Below are positions 1 through 12,982 of a DNA stretch of 64,000 bases, piece by piece. The position numbers and the translations under genes were made by a program. Source of the stretch: Gyromitra esculenta (lineage: Eukaryota; Ascomycota; Pezizomycetes; Pezizales; Discinaceae); assembly GCA_038503075.1 (NCBI GenBank), contig JBCAML010000015.1, positions 620,001-684,000 of the forward strand, in the 5' to 3' direction. The notes under the pieces were generated by a model that had not been told where the DNA came from, ran no database searches, and saw only the letters and a program-made list of their open reading frames with translations. The first letter of the stretch is position 1. Every line of letters begins with the position of its first letter.

Positions 1-425
1 TCTGACCATGGGTTGATTCGGGAACTGAGTTCGCCGTTGGCCGGGAGTTTGTATGGTGGTGAAGGGCATTCGAGAATTTATGATGATGAGCAAGTCTATG
101 AGTAAGCTCCTCTTACTTTTACAGGCTTTATCTATTGGATATTAATTGTGGGTTGCTCTCTAGTCTTGGTGTTCGACATGCCCTAGAAACAGCCGATTGT
201 GAAGGTGTCCCACTGAAAGCTGAGCCATTTGAATTGCCGACAAATGCGAATAATCCATTCTTCCTACCATGGAGCATGAGGGGTATGTTAGAGGAACCAC
301 ATGTTAAAACCCGACTGCAGGGTGAGTGCATGCAGCTGTTGGAACAGTTTGAGAACTGGAAACCGAGTTCGAAGGTCTTGAAGGATGTGAAATTTAGACT
401 GGAGGGGATTCGAAGCAAGCTATAA
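1..425 (+). CDS. 3' end of an unidentified gene, possibly a fungal transcription factor
   Basis: The gene is truncated by the window edge. Frame 1 is open from base 1, and the final exon runs from about 125 to the TAA at 423-425, ending in ...[10 protein letters not shown] splice acceptor (TTTTACAG) ends at 124. Two donors keep the frame: GTATGG at 51, giving a 74-nt intron, or GTAAGC at 102, giving a 23-nt intron that would be unusually short. The last exon has a Leu-rich start ([15 protein letters not shown]) and a basic, probably helical C-terminus containing [17 protein letters not shown]. This loosely resembles C-terminal parts of Zn2Cys6 transcription factors, but no diagnostic domain is visible and I do not name it. 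What is fairly sure is only that coding sequence ends here. Confidence 0.5.
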
Positions 426-1365
426 AGTCCCGAAAGTAGAATAACAGGGAGAGAAGTTGATACCGCTGTATATCAAGGGATTACGCTGAAGATGAGATGT
501 GGGTATGATGGCGAGTCTGGGTGGTTTTTTTTTACGAGCGTGGCGACTCGCTGGTTGATTCTTGGGTTTTTATTCCGGTGTTTGGAGAGATACAATTCGG
601 CTTCTGTAAGAGCTATTCTGGATCAACCTTGCTTTCTTTTATATTTTGTTTATTTGTTAAAGCACTCTTTATCACGTGCGACTAGGTTTACGTTTCAGAC
701 AGGGGGACAACAAAAAGCGGCGTGGCGTATTGTTTTTGTTACTTTATTTACTTTTTACAGACTTTCTTGAGTTGTTTTTCTCGTTCTTTATATGCATGTT
801 TTATTACATTATACTGGATTGGGCCTGTAGAATTACTTAGGGTTGGAAGAGGAGAGAGAAAGGAGAGAGCAGAAGATATATGCTTATTTGTATCGCTTAC
901 GAGAAGAGTTATACATTTTTCCAAAGAACAGGAAAACCAAAAAGATAGATAAAGCTTGGGAGTTCAAGTCTCAACGCGAATTAGCCTAAGTTAATGAACA
1001 CATGCAGTTTCAAGCGGAAATTATTTACAAATACATGTATGGATGGAACTTTCTGCAAGTTGTTTGCATGTTTAGCTGGGGCATTTTAAACAAAAAAGCC
1101 AGAGGTTTGGGAATCGAGTGATATAGTATGAATGCCTAGACTCCACGCCACAACCCCCAACCGCCTGTTACTGCATAACCGCCATGCATAACCGCCACAA
1201 TTTAGCGCCTTGTTTCACTATCCAACTGATGGTGGTGGGGCGACAATAGAATATGGGCGACCAGTTCCTCATCGCGTTATCCCCAGCTACCGTCAGAGGC
1301 ATTATTTATAACCTTAGCCCCGTCTCCATTAACTTCCGATACTGCGCCAAAAAGGAATTCACCAA
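426..1365. other. Intergenic region, 3' flank and RAF2-like promoter
   Basis: No convincing gene is present. Two short plus-strand ORFs here are T-rich and hydrophobic and look like untranslated sequence. One copy of the palindrome TACATGTA lies at 1032-1039. The segment just before 1366 should hold the promoter and leader of the RAF2-like gene. Confidence 0.6.
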
Positions 1366-3251
1366 ATGCCTTCGAAAATGCATGAGCGAACGGCTCTAAA
1401 TCCTGGCGACATGGAAATGGACTTGGACGAATGGCCTGAACTCAAGCTCACAAACGTTATGGTGAAGAATCAACGCGGGGGACACGATGATCTGCTGGAA
1501 GTCGATGATCGTGGACCATTCCGAGTTGTGGGGACTCTTTCAAAGATTCCAGGTGAATTTAACGACATAATACGGGCTCGGCCCGTGGAGAGAATTTATC
1601 AGACACAGCTTTATCTAAAAAGCGTTGATATGTACGCTGTGGGGACCTCTGCTGATGATGGGAAAATTAAAATTTGGGTGTTGGGCGAAAGCGCATGGTA
1701 CTCCATCCAGCCTTCAAAGGAGTACAAGTCAATCTTCGAGACTATGATTGAGAAGGCAAATATCTGGCTTTTTTTGCAAGACGAGTATAATGAATACTCT
1801 GGTAGAGGTGGGAAAATACCAGGTACGGTGGGCAAGCTGTATACTCAGTATGCTCAAAACGAGTCGACCTGTCCGAATGGGCGCGCAGCTGGTGTACTAT
1901 TCGACAAGCACCACAGATACCTGTGTATCGAGATGTGTCGCCCTGGAAATGATCCGGAGATGTGGCAGCGGACGCCACTCTTCCGTCATTATGCATTGAA
2001 ATACTCGATTGAGTTCTCGGAAATTCAAAAATCGATGACCCAGAGAGAATCAGCTAAATCTTTCCCCGCCAAGAAGGTTGCCTTAGCTCCACCTAGGTCA
2101 ATGTATCCTAAAAAGAAACTGAGGCAGGGATGCATCTCTTATGGCATCTTTGAACGCTTGAAAGAGTATGTTAACATTCACGAACTTCAGCCGATCGAAA
2201 TCACAAAGGAGAAAATTGTTCAATTCCTTTTTGAGAATTATGAGTTCGACTCTTACCTGCTTGCTGCTAGAAATATCGATGCTAGAGCCCAGGACATAGT
2301 TTGCCTTATGGATGCAGCTACTACTCGTAACTCCTTCAATTGGTCTAAAACTCCAGCCTATAAAGAACTCGAGGATGTAACAATGTTCATCGACGATGCC
2401 GCGGAGAGACGTAAAAGATGTGTAGAGAGGACTTTTGGCGAAGCTAGTGACGATGACGATGACACGGGGGATTCAATTCAAGCCCACTCTCCTATCACTG
2501 CCGGAATACCAGTAGAGTCTCCGACTTCTGGGGTTCCCGTGACCTCTACCGACGAGTATAGTGATTCGGAAGAGGAACTGCCACGAAAACGACGATCTAC
2601 AAAGGGAAAATCCTCTCTCCGGCCCTCCTTCACCCCAGCACCTCTCGAGGCTCCGAGTCCGTCAAAAAGTATCGACGATGACGCTCTGTTGAAGTTGCTT
2701 AGCCGGAAGCGTGCATTTGAAGACCTGGTCTCGCCTGGCATTGGTGCTCTGGCAGCGAAAAAACCTCGCACTCGAGCTGATGCACAATCTCCCACTCCAT
2801 CCTCGAATCTTATCTTCTCGACCCCTCCCTCGGGCTTGAAATCCGGTCATAGATCAGTGACCTCTGTTACTCGTTCTCCGACAGTAGGGCCGAATCAGCC
2901 TGGCGGACACTGGAAATGTGAAATAGATGGCTGCAAGCACAGCATCCTTGACGCCAAAACCGATGAGAACCTCAGGTTGATTGGGCAACACTACAAGGAG
3001 CACGGAAAGGCCATGGAAATAGCAATGGAGGCCATTGGTGGGGAGATTTTGCCCCGTAGATCGGGACATCACGTCGGGTAAGTATATTTCTTATCCACGA
3101 GGAGATAGTGTTAGCTAATCTCCCTTCTAGTAACTTGCTCGCGAAAATTGAACACATGACAAAAAAGCTGGCTATGTCAATACCGACACCATTCGCTGCA
3201 AAAGAACCGGGATCACCAGCGCCGACCGCTTCTTCATCAAGTTCAGTGTAG
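1366..3251 (+). CDS. Raf2/DIM-7-like protein with RFTS domain and C-terminal zinc finger
   Basis: Two exons, join(1366..3077, 3131..3251), encode 610 aa. The intron starts GTAAGT and ends TTCTAG, and the second exon ends ...SSSSV. Residues about 50-230 resemble the replication-foci-targeting (RFTS) domain, with the stretch WVLGESAWYSIQPSKEYK. An acidic and Ser/Pro-rich basic linker follows, with the nuclear-type patch PRKRRSTKGK. A C2H2-like finger lies near residues 518-544 (CEIDGC, then HYKEH). This architecture and length match fission yeast Raf2 and Neurospora DIM-7, subunits of the Cul4-Rik1/DDB1 complex (CLRC/DCDC) that brings the H3K9 methyltransferase Clr4/DIM-5 to heterochromatin. 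Assignment is from domain pattern. Some fungal RFTS proteins are not proven CLRC members, so no gene symbol is given. Confidence 0.8.
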
Positions 3252-4436
3252 TGACTAGTATAGCATGTACTATTATTTCTTTAGTAGTTGGCATCAAAAT
3301 CTTCTTGATGAGTCTTTGGGGGCTCACTTTCTTTCGGGTTAGCGTTCTAAATGTATTTAGGAAATTCGAGGGGAGGTTTTACAGGTATTTAGGATTCCTA
3401 ACACGCTCAACGGCCGAGTGCTTTTTATTCACATCCTGTATCATTAAGTCACGGTAAAGGAGTTCCTTCTGCCTTTTTGGCCATGGTTTATAAGATAACC
3501 GCCTGGGGTCGGACTGACGATTTCGGATCTTTTTTGTTTGTGTGAGAAGTATTGGTAAGGATGCATGTAATATGAAGGTGATATGCTATTTAAAAATGTG
3601 GCTCGGCTTGTCTGACGAGTGACGTGACGTGACGAGAATTTTAGAGGCTTGGAGGCTTGGAGGCACAGCTAGTTGAGGTAGCAGAGTAGAGTGAGGAAGG
3701 AAGTATAAAACGGTGTAGCTTGACAGTACCAGTAGAAGTATACATCTTCAATGCTAGCGACCGGGTAGAGCAAGCCAAGTTTCATCTTATGGAACGAGGA
3801 ATCAGTCATGGGATGTCAATGTAGGCGAGGGTAGCGAATTCGGAAGATGTAGTTCAAGACCTATTGGATTGTTAAATAAATACGTAACTCGATAGATTCC
3901 GCCTCAACTCACACTTTTCCGTACCGTTTACTTCAACACTAAAACCTTCGCCATCTGTTGGGCTGCAGAGAACGGATATACGGCCTTGGCAGATATTTAT
4001 AATAAATCGAAAGAATGACGACACTTGTGGTTGGGAATTCTTTGATGGGCGTTGTTAGTATACCGAGGCTGAGAGGTGATCATGTGTCTCGGGCACGGGG
4101 CTGATACTAGTGTTTATGATAGGATAAATAAGACACTAATCAGAATAACAACATCTTTGGATAGACAAAACCGAAATCGGTATCAGTATACGCTTTTGCG
4201 TCGCAGAGCTTGAGGGATCTAGAACTTATAGAAAACACTACTTTTAGGAGAAAAGTCTGTATTATATCCTCCTCACGTCTAACGTCTAAGACTAATATAA
4301 AGAGAATTTCCTAAAACAGAAGACTGTAACGAGGCTATTCTATGCGCGAACGAACGACCAACCACAAAAAAAAGGCTAGCGAATATACAAAAGAAAAAAC
4401 CAAGTAGCCCGGGCATCAACATAAAAATTCTAAATC
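3252..4436. other. Intergenic region between convergent genes
   Basis: The 3' flanks of the RAF2-like gene (+) and the Old Yellow Enzyme gene (-) meet here. I see no coding sequence. Short direct repeats occur near 3623-3640 (GACGT units) and 3645-3664 (GAGGCTTG units). Confidence 0.6.
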
Positions 4437-5818
<1,382 letters not shown>

Positions 5819-6626
5819 TTTTAGTGGAGTGTTGGTTGGTTTTCGTAAATTGATTTTATGGAAGAAGTGTGTGTTTTAAGAGCAAATTGAAGTTGGAAGG
5901 AGGTAATCGAACAACGTTTGCTAAGACTGATGGTGATGTAGAGGATATCTTTCTGGTAGAAGTCGCGGGGGCCCAGGGAATTTATATCGTCGAATTTCTG
6001 TTAGTACATGTCTCTAGTCTATTCTATGCCACGGAGCTAGATACGCAGGTTAACCCCTTGGATAAGCTGCATGTATGGTTGTTGCCATGTATATTACAAA
6101 TGCCCTAAGTTACTAAACGCGGCTCATATTGTCCGTACCGGCCGATTCCTTGGCTGCACGAGGGGCAGGCAACCTTACGGCCGATTAGCTCGGATGAGTA
6201 ATTGATGCTTGGTAAGATAATCGGTAATCGATAAAGGGACTCAATTTGTGGGACCTGTACTCTATTTGGAGAAAGTGATGAAAAGAGCATATCAGATAGC
6301 ATTGACTGACAATAACCCCAACCCTAAGACCCTAATTGGCTTGTTCCCACGCCTTTTTTCTCACCACTTTACAGCCTCCGGTAGAATTATTGTAGAATCG
6401 TGGGGGTTCATCGGAAAGATTCTAGCTGTGATATTAGCTACTCTGACCTGCTTAAGATGTTCGCTTATCCTCGTTTTACTACGATAATTCTGCCCGAGAT
6501 TGTACTTCATGTCCATGGACCTCCTCGCCAAATACAACGGTGTCCATCCATCCCTGTCTGTCCTCGGCAACGATCGCCTGGGGAGCGTCATTGGTCGGGA
6601 TGGTGTTAGTAAACTGCATGTATGTA

Positions 6627-6672
6627 CTTGCCTACCAGGAGAAGAACCCGGGTTCTTCTCCTGGAGGACAAG
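6627..6672. repeat. 46-bp hairpin with a 30-bp perfect palindrome, flanked by TA
   Basis: Bases 6635-6664 form a perfect 30-bp palindrome centred on AACCCGGGTT. The outer bases extend it to an almost complete hairpin beginning CTTGCC and ending GACAAG. TA dinucleotides lie directly on both sides (6625-6626 and 6673-6674). This is what a very short foldback element inserted at TA would look like. A transcribed hairpin is an alternative. Confidence 0.6.
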
Positions 6673-6780
6673 TACTAGGGGTAGGGGTATGAAGAGGTAC
6701 AGGTCTCACATTATTTCTACGGTGACCTCACAGAACGGAAAACCCTGGCGTTCCATCTCTACACCCCTACCCCTAGTGCT
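6671..6780. repeat. Inverted repeat, arms of 18 bp
   Basis: Arm 6671-6688 (core CTAGGGGTAGGGGT) is the reverse complement of 6763-6780 at 17 of 18 positions, with a 74-bp loop. It abuts the 46-bp hairpin, so both may be parts of one larger foldback structure. Confidence 0.6.
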
Positions 6781-9072
6781 ACACATGGTCATGGCTTGCC
6801 TCGGCTCACGAATCACGATGGCGCCATTTTCTGGAAACTTGTGCAGGAGCAGGAATTTCAGAGACGTCGGTAGAATCTCACCACTGAAATGCATACTGTA
6901 AATAGAAAGGCCATGGTTTTTCTTCTCCTTTAACTCCTTTAACTCCTTTAAGTGAAAATCGAGAAACGTGCCTAATGAATAAATAAATGGTAAATAAATA
7001 ACACTAGAGCAGCTGCATTGATAACGAGCCTCAAACATGGTTACATTTATGGCTTGCCAAGTACTACATGTAGTATATATCTCGGTTTTTATAGATATGG
7101 ATACGTGTACTCATGTCGCCAGATTTATAATGCTAGCTGACTAGAGTATACTATCTAAAAAAACTAATTGTGACCTAGGTAGTGCTAGCAACCACAACAC
7201 CATAACTTAAACACCCTCAATTTCTTATCTAAAGATTTCCTAACATATGGATAGCGTATCTCTTTAATTTTGAATCTTAAGAGTAAGTCCCTAGCGAGGC
7301 TCGTTCGCTGCCTAGGCGAACCTACAAGCCATCTTTTTTTCTTCAGGTTGTAATCTGGCTAATGACGGAGTTACTGTAATGAGCAGCGTAGGTGGGATAA
7401 CTCGGCTTGCTGACAGCCCTTCTTCCCGAAACAAGGCGACTCTGACGTTGTCAAAGTTAACATATAGAACTTATTTTATTTTATTTTATTTTACTCATGA
7501 AGGTTGTCATGATCTATTCATCTCTCAATCACAAATTGCATTTGTCGCCTAGGTCTGATATAAATTATAAAATTTATTTGACTAATGACTGATAACTCAC
7601 GATAACTGTCTAGTGAGACAAGACATCGACCGTCTCACACTGATATATGATAGTAGTCTGGACAAGAGAGTCTTGCTGACTGCTGGATTTCCTGGCACTG
7701 TGCACGCTATAGTATCATGCCTGTGATAAGAATACGGGAAAAGGTGGGGTTCTGAGGGTAGCAGCAACCTCGGCGCACTTTAGACAATCGCTATCGAGTG
7801 AGATACCATGAAGTGTTTTAGATAACAGGAACAGGATCGTATCGACAGTCATATGTGGTTGGTATTCAAAATTGTCTAATAGAGTTAACATAGTCTCTAG
7901 ATCTAGGCTGGTTGTGCAGGGGGGGGCGGATGGGCCGCGTACTAGTATTATCTAAGGTTTTATTGAGTTAAAGATCATAGTACCTTCGTGGCAACAAAAC
8001 TAAAAGCTTGGATAAAGTCATACCAAATTCCCAACATATGCCATGCGTCTATGTAACTACGCAGAAGATTGATGTTCCGGGGATGTCTTCCTAGCTAGAC
8101 CAGGGACATTGGGCGTTGCAGCGGTCTCTTAATATAAACCCGGATCCCCCGGATGGCGTGCAGCTAGATGTAGAACCTAATCAAGCGATATGTTTAGTTA
8201 TAACCGAATAGTGATCTAGGCTTTAAGGGATGGGCTGTTCTCCACAGTCGCTCGGATGGTGCCCAGCATGGTCTATCGCGAACCCTACTTTCAGTCTAGA
8301 CCCTTGAAATTGGTAAGGGCTTAAGCTTAGGTAAAGACTGGACGGGTTCAGAGAGTACATGTAGCTTTTAGCGATTGGTCGTGGCCATTACAGTGGATAC
8401 ATGTATCATATTGATTTTCTGGATTAAAATCCTAAGGCTTTAATCCTAGTACTCATGATTGTTTAATCACATGTAGTATGCACTGATGAGATGTCGGGAA
8501 TTTCCACATAATACCTTAAGGACGGAAATCTACAGAACAGCAATATGCGGTGTTCGGGCTTAGATAGTAATAAAAAATACGGCTCACATAACTAAAGCTT
8601 AAAACATGAGTACATATAGATTTGCCGTTGGTAACTGGAACTGCTGCTTGTAGCTTATAATTCTTATACAGGTAGCATTTTGATGGTGACTGTTCCGTGG
8701 ATAGAAAATTTTATCGCTCTGGCCGGTACGCTGCGTTCCGTACCGTAAAACATGTGGAGCCATTCGGGAACGAGATATCAAGCCTATGCGTGCGTGTATG
8801 CAGCCACAATAAACTTAACCTAGAAAATACTTTCACAATACTCGAAATGTGTCAGAGCTCCGTCGCAGAAATCCGATTCCAATCCAAACTGCTTTATCAA
8901 GCCGAGCGAGTGATCACTTATGGACCTGGTAGAACTCGCATCTGATCACTAATCTGCATATGCATATCTTGGCATTGTTTTCATTTCCTCTCATGTATCA
9001 ACCCCACATGGCACATCCCATTCTCCCCCCAACTCCCGGACCTATATAATTTTACCTACTCTATTTCCAGAA

Positions 9073-9543
9073 ATGGCAGACATATCAGTTGGTCTTATAC
9101 CTGCTACTTCATATGCCCTCTTCACTAACCCGTGGTCCACGGTGCAGGAATCTACGGCTACCCGCGCATCGTCTAACCAGCATGGAAGTATGGATTCTCA
9201 TAGCTCGCATACTACATGTAGCTCACTGTGACTGATTGCTACTATCATAGTCGAGTCGCTTTCCGACCTTTTGGAGAAGCTCGAGACCTTGAGCGGCGAA
9301 ACAGTGTCGAAGATCGATGAAGCGGAAGGGAGGGCTAAGGCGTTGAAACTGGAGTTGGCACGGCAGATGGGGGAGAATGCGAGGTTGGGGGAAGAGAATC
9401 AAAGGCTTAAGGAGGAGGTTGAAAAGAAGAGGAAAGAGAATGAGGAGTTGAAAGGTAGGAATGGGGATCTGGAACGGAAGAATAGAGATTTAGAGGAGAG
9501 ATGGAATGTTGTGCAGGAGAGGTTGGGACCGTATAATAGATGA
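9073..9543 (+). CDS. Small coiled-coil protein of unknown function
   Basis: I assembled two exons, join(9073..9187, 9251..9543), encoding 135 aa. The intron is 63 nt, GTATGG...CATAG, with a CTGAT-type branch sequence. Exon 1 starts MADISVGLIPATSYALF. The joined frame enters a long helix rich in Glu, Lys and Leu (for example ENARLGEENQRLKEEVEKK), typical of a coiled coil from about residue 42 to the end at GPYNR. A TATATAA box lies at about 9043-9049, close upstream of the ATG. No enzyme domain, signal peptide or membrane segment is visible, and I do not recognise a family. The gene stands alone in a gene-poor stretch. Coding nature is supported by the clean splice and the strong heptad-like pattern, but expression is unproven. 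Confidence 0.6.
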
Positions 9544-11130
9544 GAGAAGGAGCACGGTATCTAGTCTGGAGTTTTTATGATATTGCAAGGCAGTTAATCT
9601 TAAAGCGTATACGTATATAATGTACCTTTTATTCGACTTCCTATTGCAGAGATTTATTTAGTCGGTTCTTGTGGGATCTCCGACGAACCTGGTGGTACGA
9701 ATCTCTGTGTTTCTCGGATATGTACTCGTGCTCTATAGCTACCATAGGGGCCTAAAAACAAACAACTTAACCAACCAAATTGTGTAGCGCTGCTGCGGGA
9801 TGAATTAAAAGATGTTGCCACTAAAAGGCATTTTTAAGCACTTATGATAGAGCACGAATATATACTTTAGTCATGTTTTTTCGTCCCTCCCTCTAGGTAC
9901 TTAGGCGGTAATTAAATACTCGCGGAGTGTTGTAGTCGCGTCGCCTCAACTCATCTGTGAACACACTGGCAACTCCCGGTTGACACCGAGTTCGCGCAAA
10001 TAGTAGGTATATAGACCCAAAAACGCATTCTCGAGCAGAGCGCAGCCGGGAAAACTGTCGTGATATGGAAAGTCGAGTCAAAATGTTGAGGTGACGCGGT
10101 TACAACACAATCTGTGAGCATTTAATTGCCACCTGGGTGCTGCAGCAGTCTTTCCCGCCTCAATGAGAAATCACCTTACCGAGTTGCCGGGGTTTTTGCA
10201 AAGGAAATAGCGGATCGGAAAATGAGAACAAATGGCCGTCACTGAATGGTCGGTTTTGTTAGAAAAAATCCCAGGGACTTGGTAAGGGGGTTTCTCGTTG
10301 AGGTAGGAGAGACTGTATATGCAGTATAAATTTTCCAACAACGTGATTACTCTCCAACATATACCTCGGCCTCTACCTTGGGCTCTACCTTCGTTTTTTC
10401 TTTCTCCTTTTGTATAGTACTAATATTTACTACTGTTGCTCCTCCTCATTCGTAGCGTCGATCCTGTCGTAGGGTACCTTGCGTTTTTTAATCACTATTA
10501 GCGTTTGGTCGAATTTGGGGTAAATGAACCATACGAGTTCGGATGGCTGACTCTCCGCTGTGTCTATTGTCTATACGAGCCTCTCCTATCCATTTTAGAT
10601 GTTACTTAATATCTTACCAAAGATGGAGTTATACACACCTCCGTGCACATAAAGCGGAGAGGAGGAGATGAAAAGCTCCTTTCTGGTACCTCTTGGCTTT
10701 GTTGGCTGTGTACTACGTGTCTTTTGGTGGGCAATGATTTAACACTGAATGGACTAGCGAGGTGTCTTGTTCTTGCTTAAGTTTCAACCCTAAGGAAACG
10801 ATAGTATCAAATATAGGAATCAAAGAGCCCTCATGTTCAATTTGAAAAGACAAAGAAATAGTTACTTGGGGTTGAAATTACCAAAAGGAGCTGTTTCATG
10901 ATGTTAAGGTTGTGGTTTGTTTCGGGCTACTGGATGTCACGTCGCTGTGGTTACGGAGTCGCGTCGATAAGTCAATTAAGAATCTCGATTTGGAACGCTA
11001 GCTGCATCGGTATAAGTCCTCTCGACGCGTCCAAACATCCCCCAATCCCACCTCCACGAGTCTTTCCTTCAATCCTCCATTTTCTCGATATTTACAACCA
11101 CGCATAGAATATACCGCCACCACTACAAAA
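9544..11130. other. Intergenic region, CDT2 promoter side
   Basis: I see no coding sequence. The final 150 bases form the CDT2 promoter and leader and contain an ACGCGT box. Confidence 0.55.
11025..11030. promoter_or_regulatory. MCB box (ACGCGT) upstream of CDT2
   Basis: ACGCGT lies 101 bp upstream of the CDT2 start codon. MCB boxes bind the MBF complex, which drives G1/S genes in yeasts, and fission yeast cdt2 is cell-cycle regulated. A single 6-mer can occur by chance. Confidence 0.4.
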
Positions 11131-12982
11131 ATGCCTATTACTCCAGGAAATCGCAAAGCTCGCGCATCTAATCGTCCTAGCACAGCTTCTAGAAGCGTTG
11201 ATCCGGCTTCATCACTTCCCTCGCCCCCAAATCCAAAAACAACATCTGTTAACCCTGTTCACGCCTTCTTCACGCCCCGTCGAAATCCTCTACAAAAGCT
11301 CGCCCCTAGTGACAGCAATTCACGTATTCGAGGCCTCCCGTCTCCAGAGGCCTCTCCATCTAACCGGTCTAAGAGACGACGTGTTGCTGAGTCTCTATAT
11401 GGCGAGAATCAAGAGCCAGAATTTATAAAATCAGAAGTTGACGACCATGAAATACTGGAAGAAGAGGAAGAAGTGGAGATTGTGCTCCCAGTTATCCCAA
11501 AGAAAATTCGACCAACGTTAATTAATCGAGTTTTGATGAGGAGCTTGGGTGGTTATGGACTATCTTCGAGAAACACTAGTTATCGCGGCCATCACTGTGC
11601 AGGTAAATTATTTTACTCCATCATGTGTAAAGTGTAATTTTTATTAATGGGGTTGATAGATTGGGATATTGAAGTAAAAGGATTTTATTCACGCCCAGAG
11701 GATATGCACCCTGTTTATACCGCCGATAACAGCCCTTCACTGCCATTTACCGTCCAGGCATGTAACCGTAATTCATTGGTTGCTGTGGGAGACGAATCGG
11801 GAGCAGTACGGTTAATCGAGTCAGCGAAGGATGAAACTCCGGGTTTTGGTAAGTACCTGGATTCGTATACATACCCAGAGATTCTACTAACATCCGGCAG
11901 AGAAGGCCTATATTGGCATGAATTGCCATGACAACGCTGTATTCGACATTTCGTTTTCCCCAGATGATTACCAGATGGCCACTGCATCCGGTGACCAGAC
12001 TGTTCGAATCTTCGACGTCCAAAAACAAACCTGCATCTCAATCCTGCAAGGCCACCGCTCTAGCATCAAACAGGCAGTCTTTAACCCTCTCAACCCCTCC
12101 GTCCTCACTTCGTGCTCCCGTGATGGCTCCATCAACGTGTGGGATCTCCGCTGCGTCGGTGTTCGTTCTGAGGGCCTCACAGCCCATAAACCAGTTAATT
12201 CCATTATCCAAGCCCACACCCCGTCTGCCACGCGAGGCAAGGGTAGCAAACCACGAGTAGACGTGTCCGTAACGGCCGTCACCTGGATTGAAGAATTTAA
12301 AGTCGCATCAGCGTCCGAACTAAATGCCGAGATCAGAGTCTGGGACATCAGGAGCATCCAGAGTAAAAAGAAACCAGCACAAGCGGCTGAAACGAGCGCA
12401 TTACCAAGAACCCATACTTTACCGGGGCATCGTCCGTTTGGGCTGAATTCACTGACAATGAGTCCCGACGGTGCACGATTGTATAGTTTGTGCAGGGACT
12501 CTGTTGTCTATGTGTATGATACGCAGCATCTTTCAAATGGACCTATTCATGCGTATACGCATCCCCGGCTACACGCATCGACATTCTATGTTAAGAGTGC
12601 GATTAGCCACGATGGGAGGTTGCTCTCGACGGGCTCATCGGATGGTTGCCCGATTGTATTCCCGACGGACGAGCAGTACCTCAATCAACAGCTATATCCA
12701 CGTATCCACCCAGAAGACTCGAGAGCAGCACAGATCGGTAAAACCACGCCTGTGGGTTATGGTGCTGCGCTCGTTCGTGGTTACGAGAAAGAGGTTACAG
12801 ACGTGACGTGGACTGATGGTGGGAATATGGTGGCGATATCCGATGATTATTTGGCGAGGTGCTGGAGAGCCGGCGAGAAAGGGGAGGAGGCGGAGAGTAT
12901 GAGGGAGGGAGGGGAGGATGAGGGTAGAAGGTGGGGATGGGGATGGGCTGAAATGGATCAGGGTGGTGGTGTGGAAAAGTAG
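11131..12982 (+). CDS. cdt2: Cdt2-type WD-repeat substrate receptor of the Cul4-Ddb1 ubiquitin ligase
   Basis: Three exons, join(11131..11602, 11660..11848, 11901..12982), encode 580 aa. Intron 2 has a consensus CTAAC branch site. The first ~150 residues are basic and disordered. WD repeats follow, with SGDQTVRIFD, ILQGHRSSIKQAVFNP, SCSRDGSINVWDLR and ELNAEIRVWDIRS. The two WDxR motifs are the Ddb1-contact signature of DCAF proteins. The late block GYEKEVTDVTWTDGGNMVAI and DDYLARCWR is typical of Cdt2/DTL. Cdt2 directs CRL4 to PCNA-bound Cdt1, Spd1-like inhibitors and related substrates in S phase and after DNA damage. The tail is short, Gly/Glu-rich and low in complexity. The length is somewhat greater than fission yeast Cdt2. 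Confidence 0.88.

Larger units (their letters stand above)
5819..9072. other. Gene-poor region with hairpins and TACATGTA motifs
   Basis: No gene can be supported in these 3.2 kb. The ORFs are short, overlap on both strands and show no recognisable family. The region holds a 46-bp TA-flanked hairpin (6627-6672), an inverted repeat pair (6671-6688 and 6763-6780), small tandem repeats near 6928-6950 and 7471-7494, and TACATGTA at 7065, 8356 and 8398. Confidence 0.55.

Noticed and set aside
946..1000. T-loop-like word GGAGTTCAAGTCTC
   Set aside because: The upstream sequence does not form the other tRNA arms.
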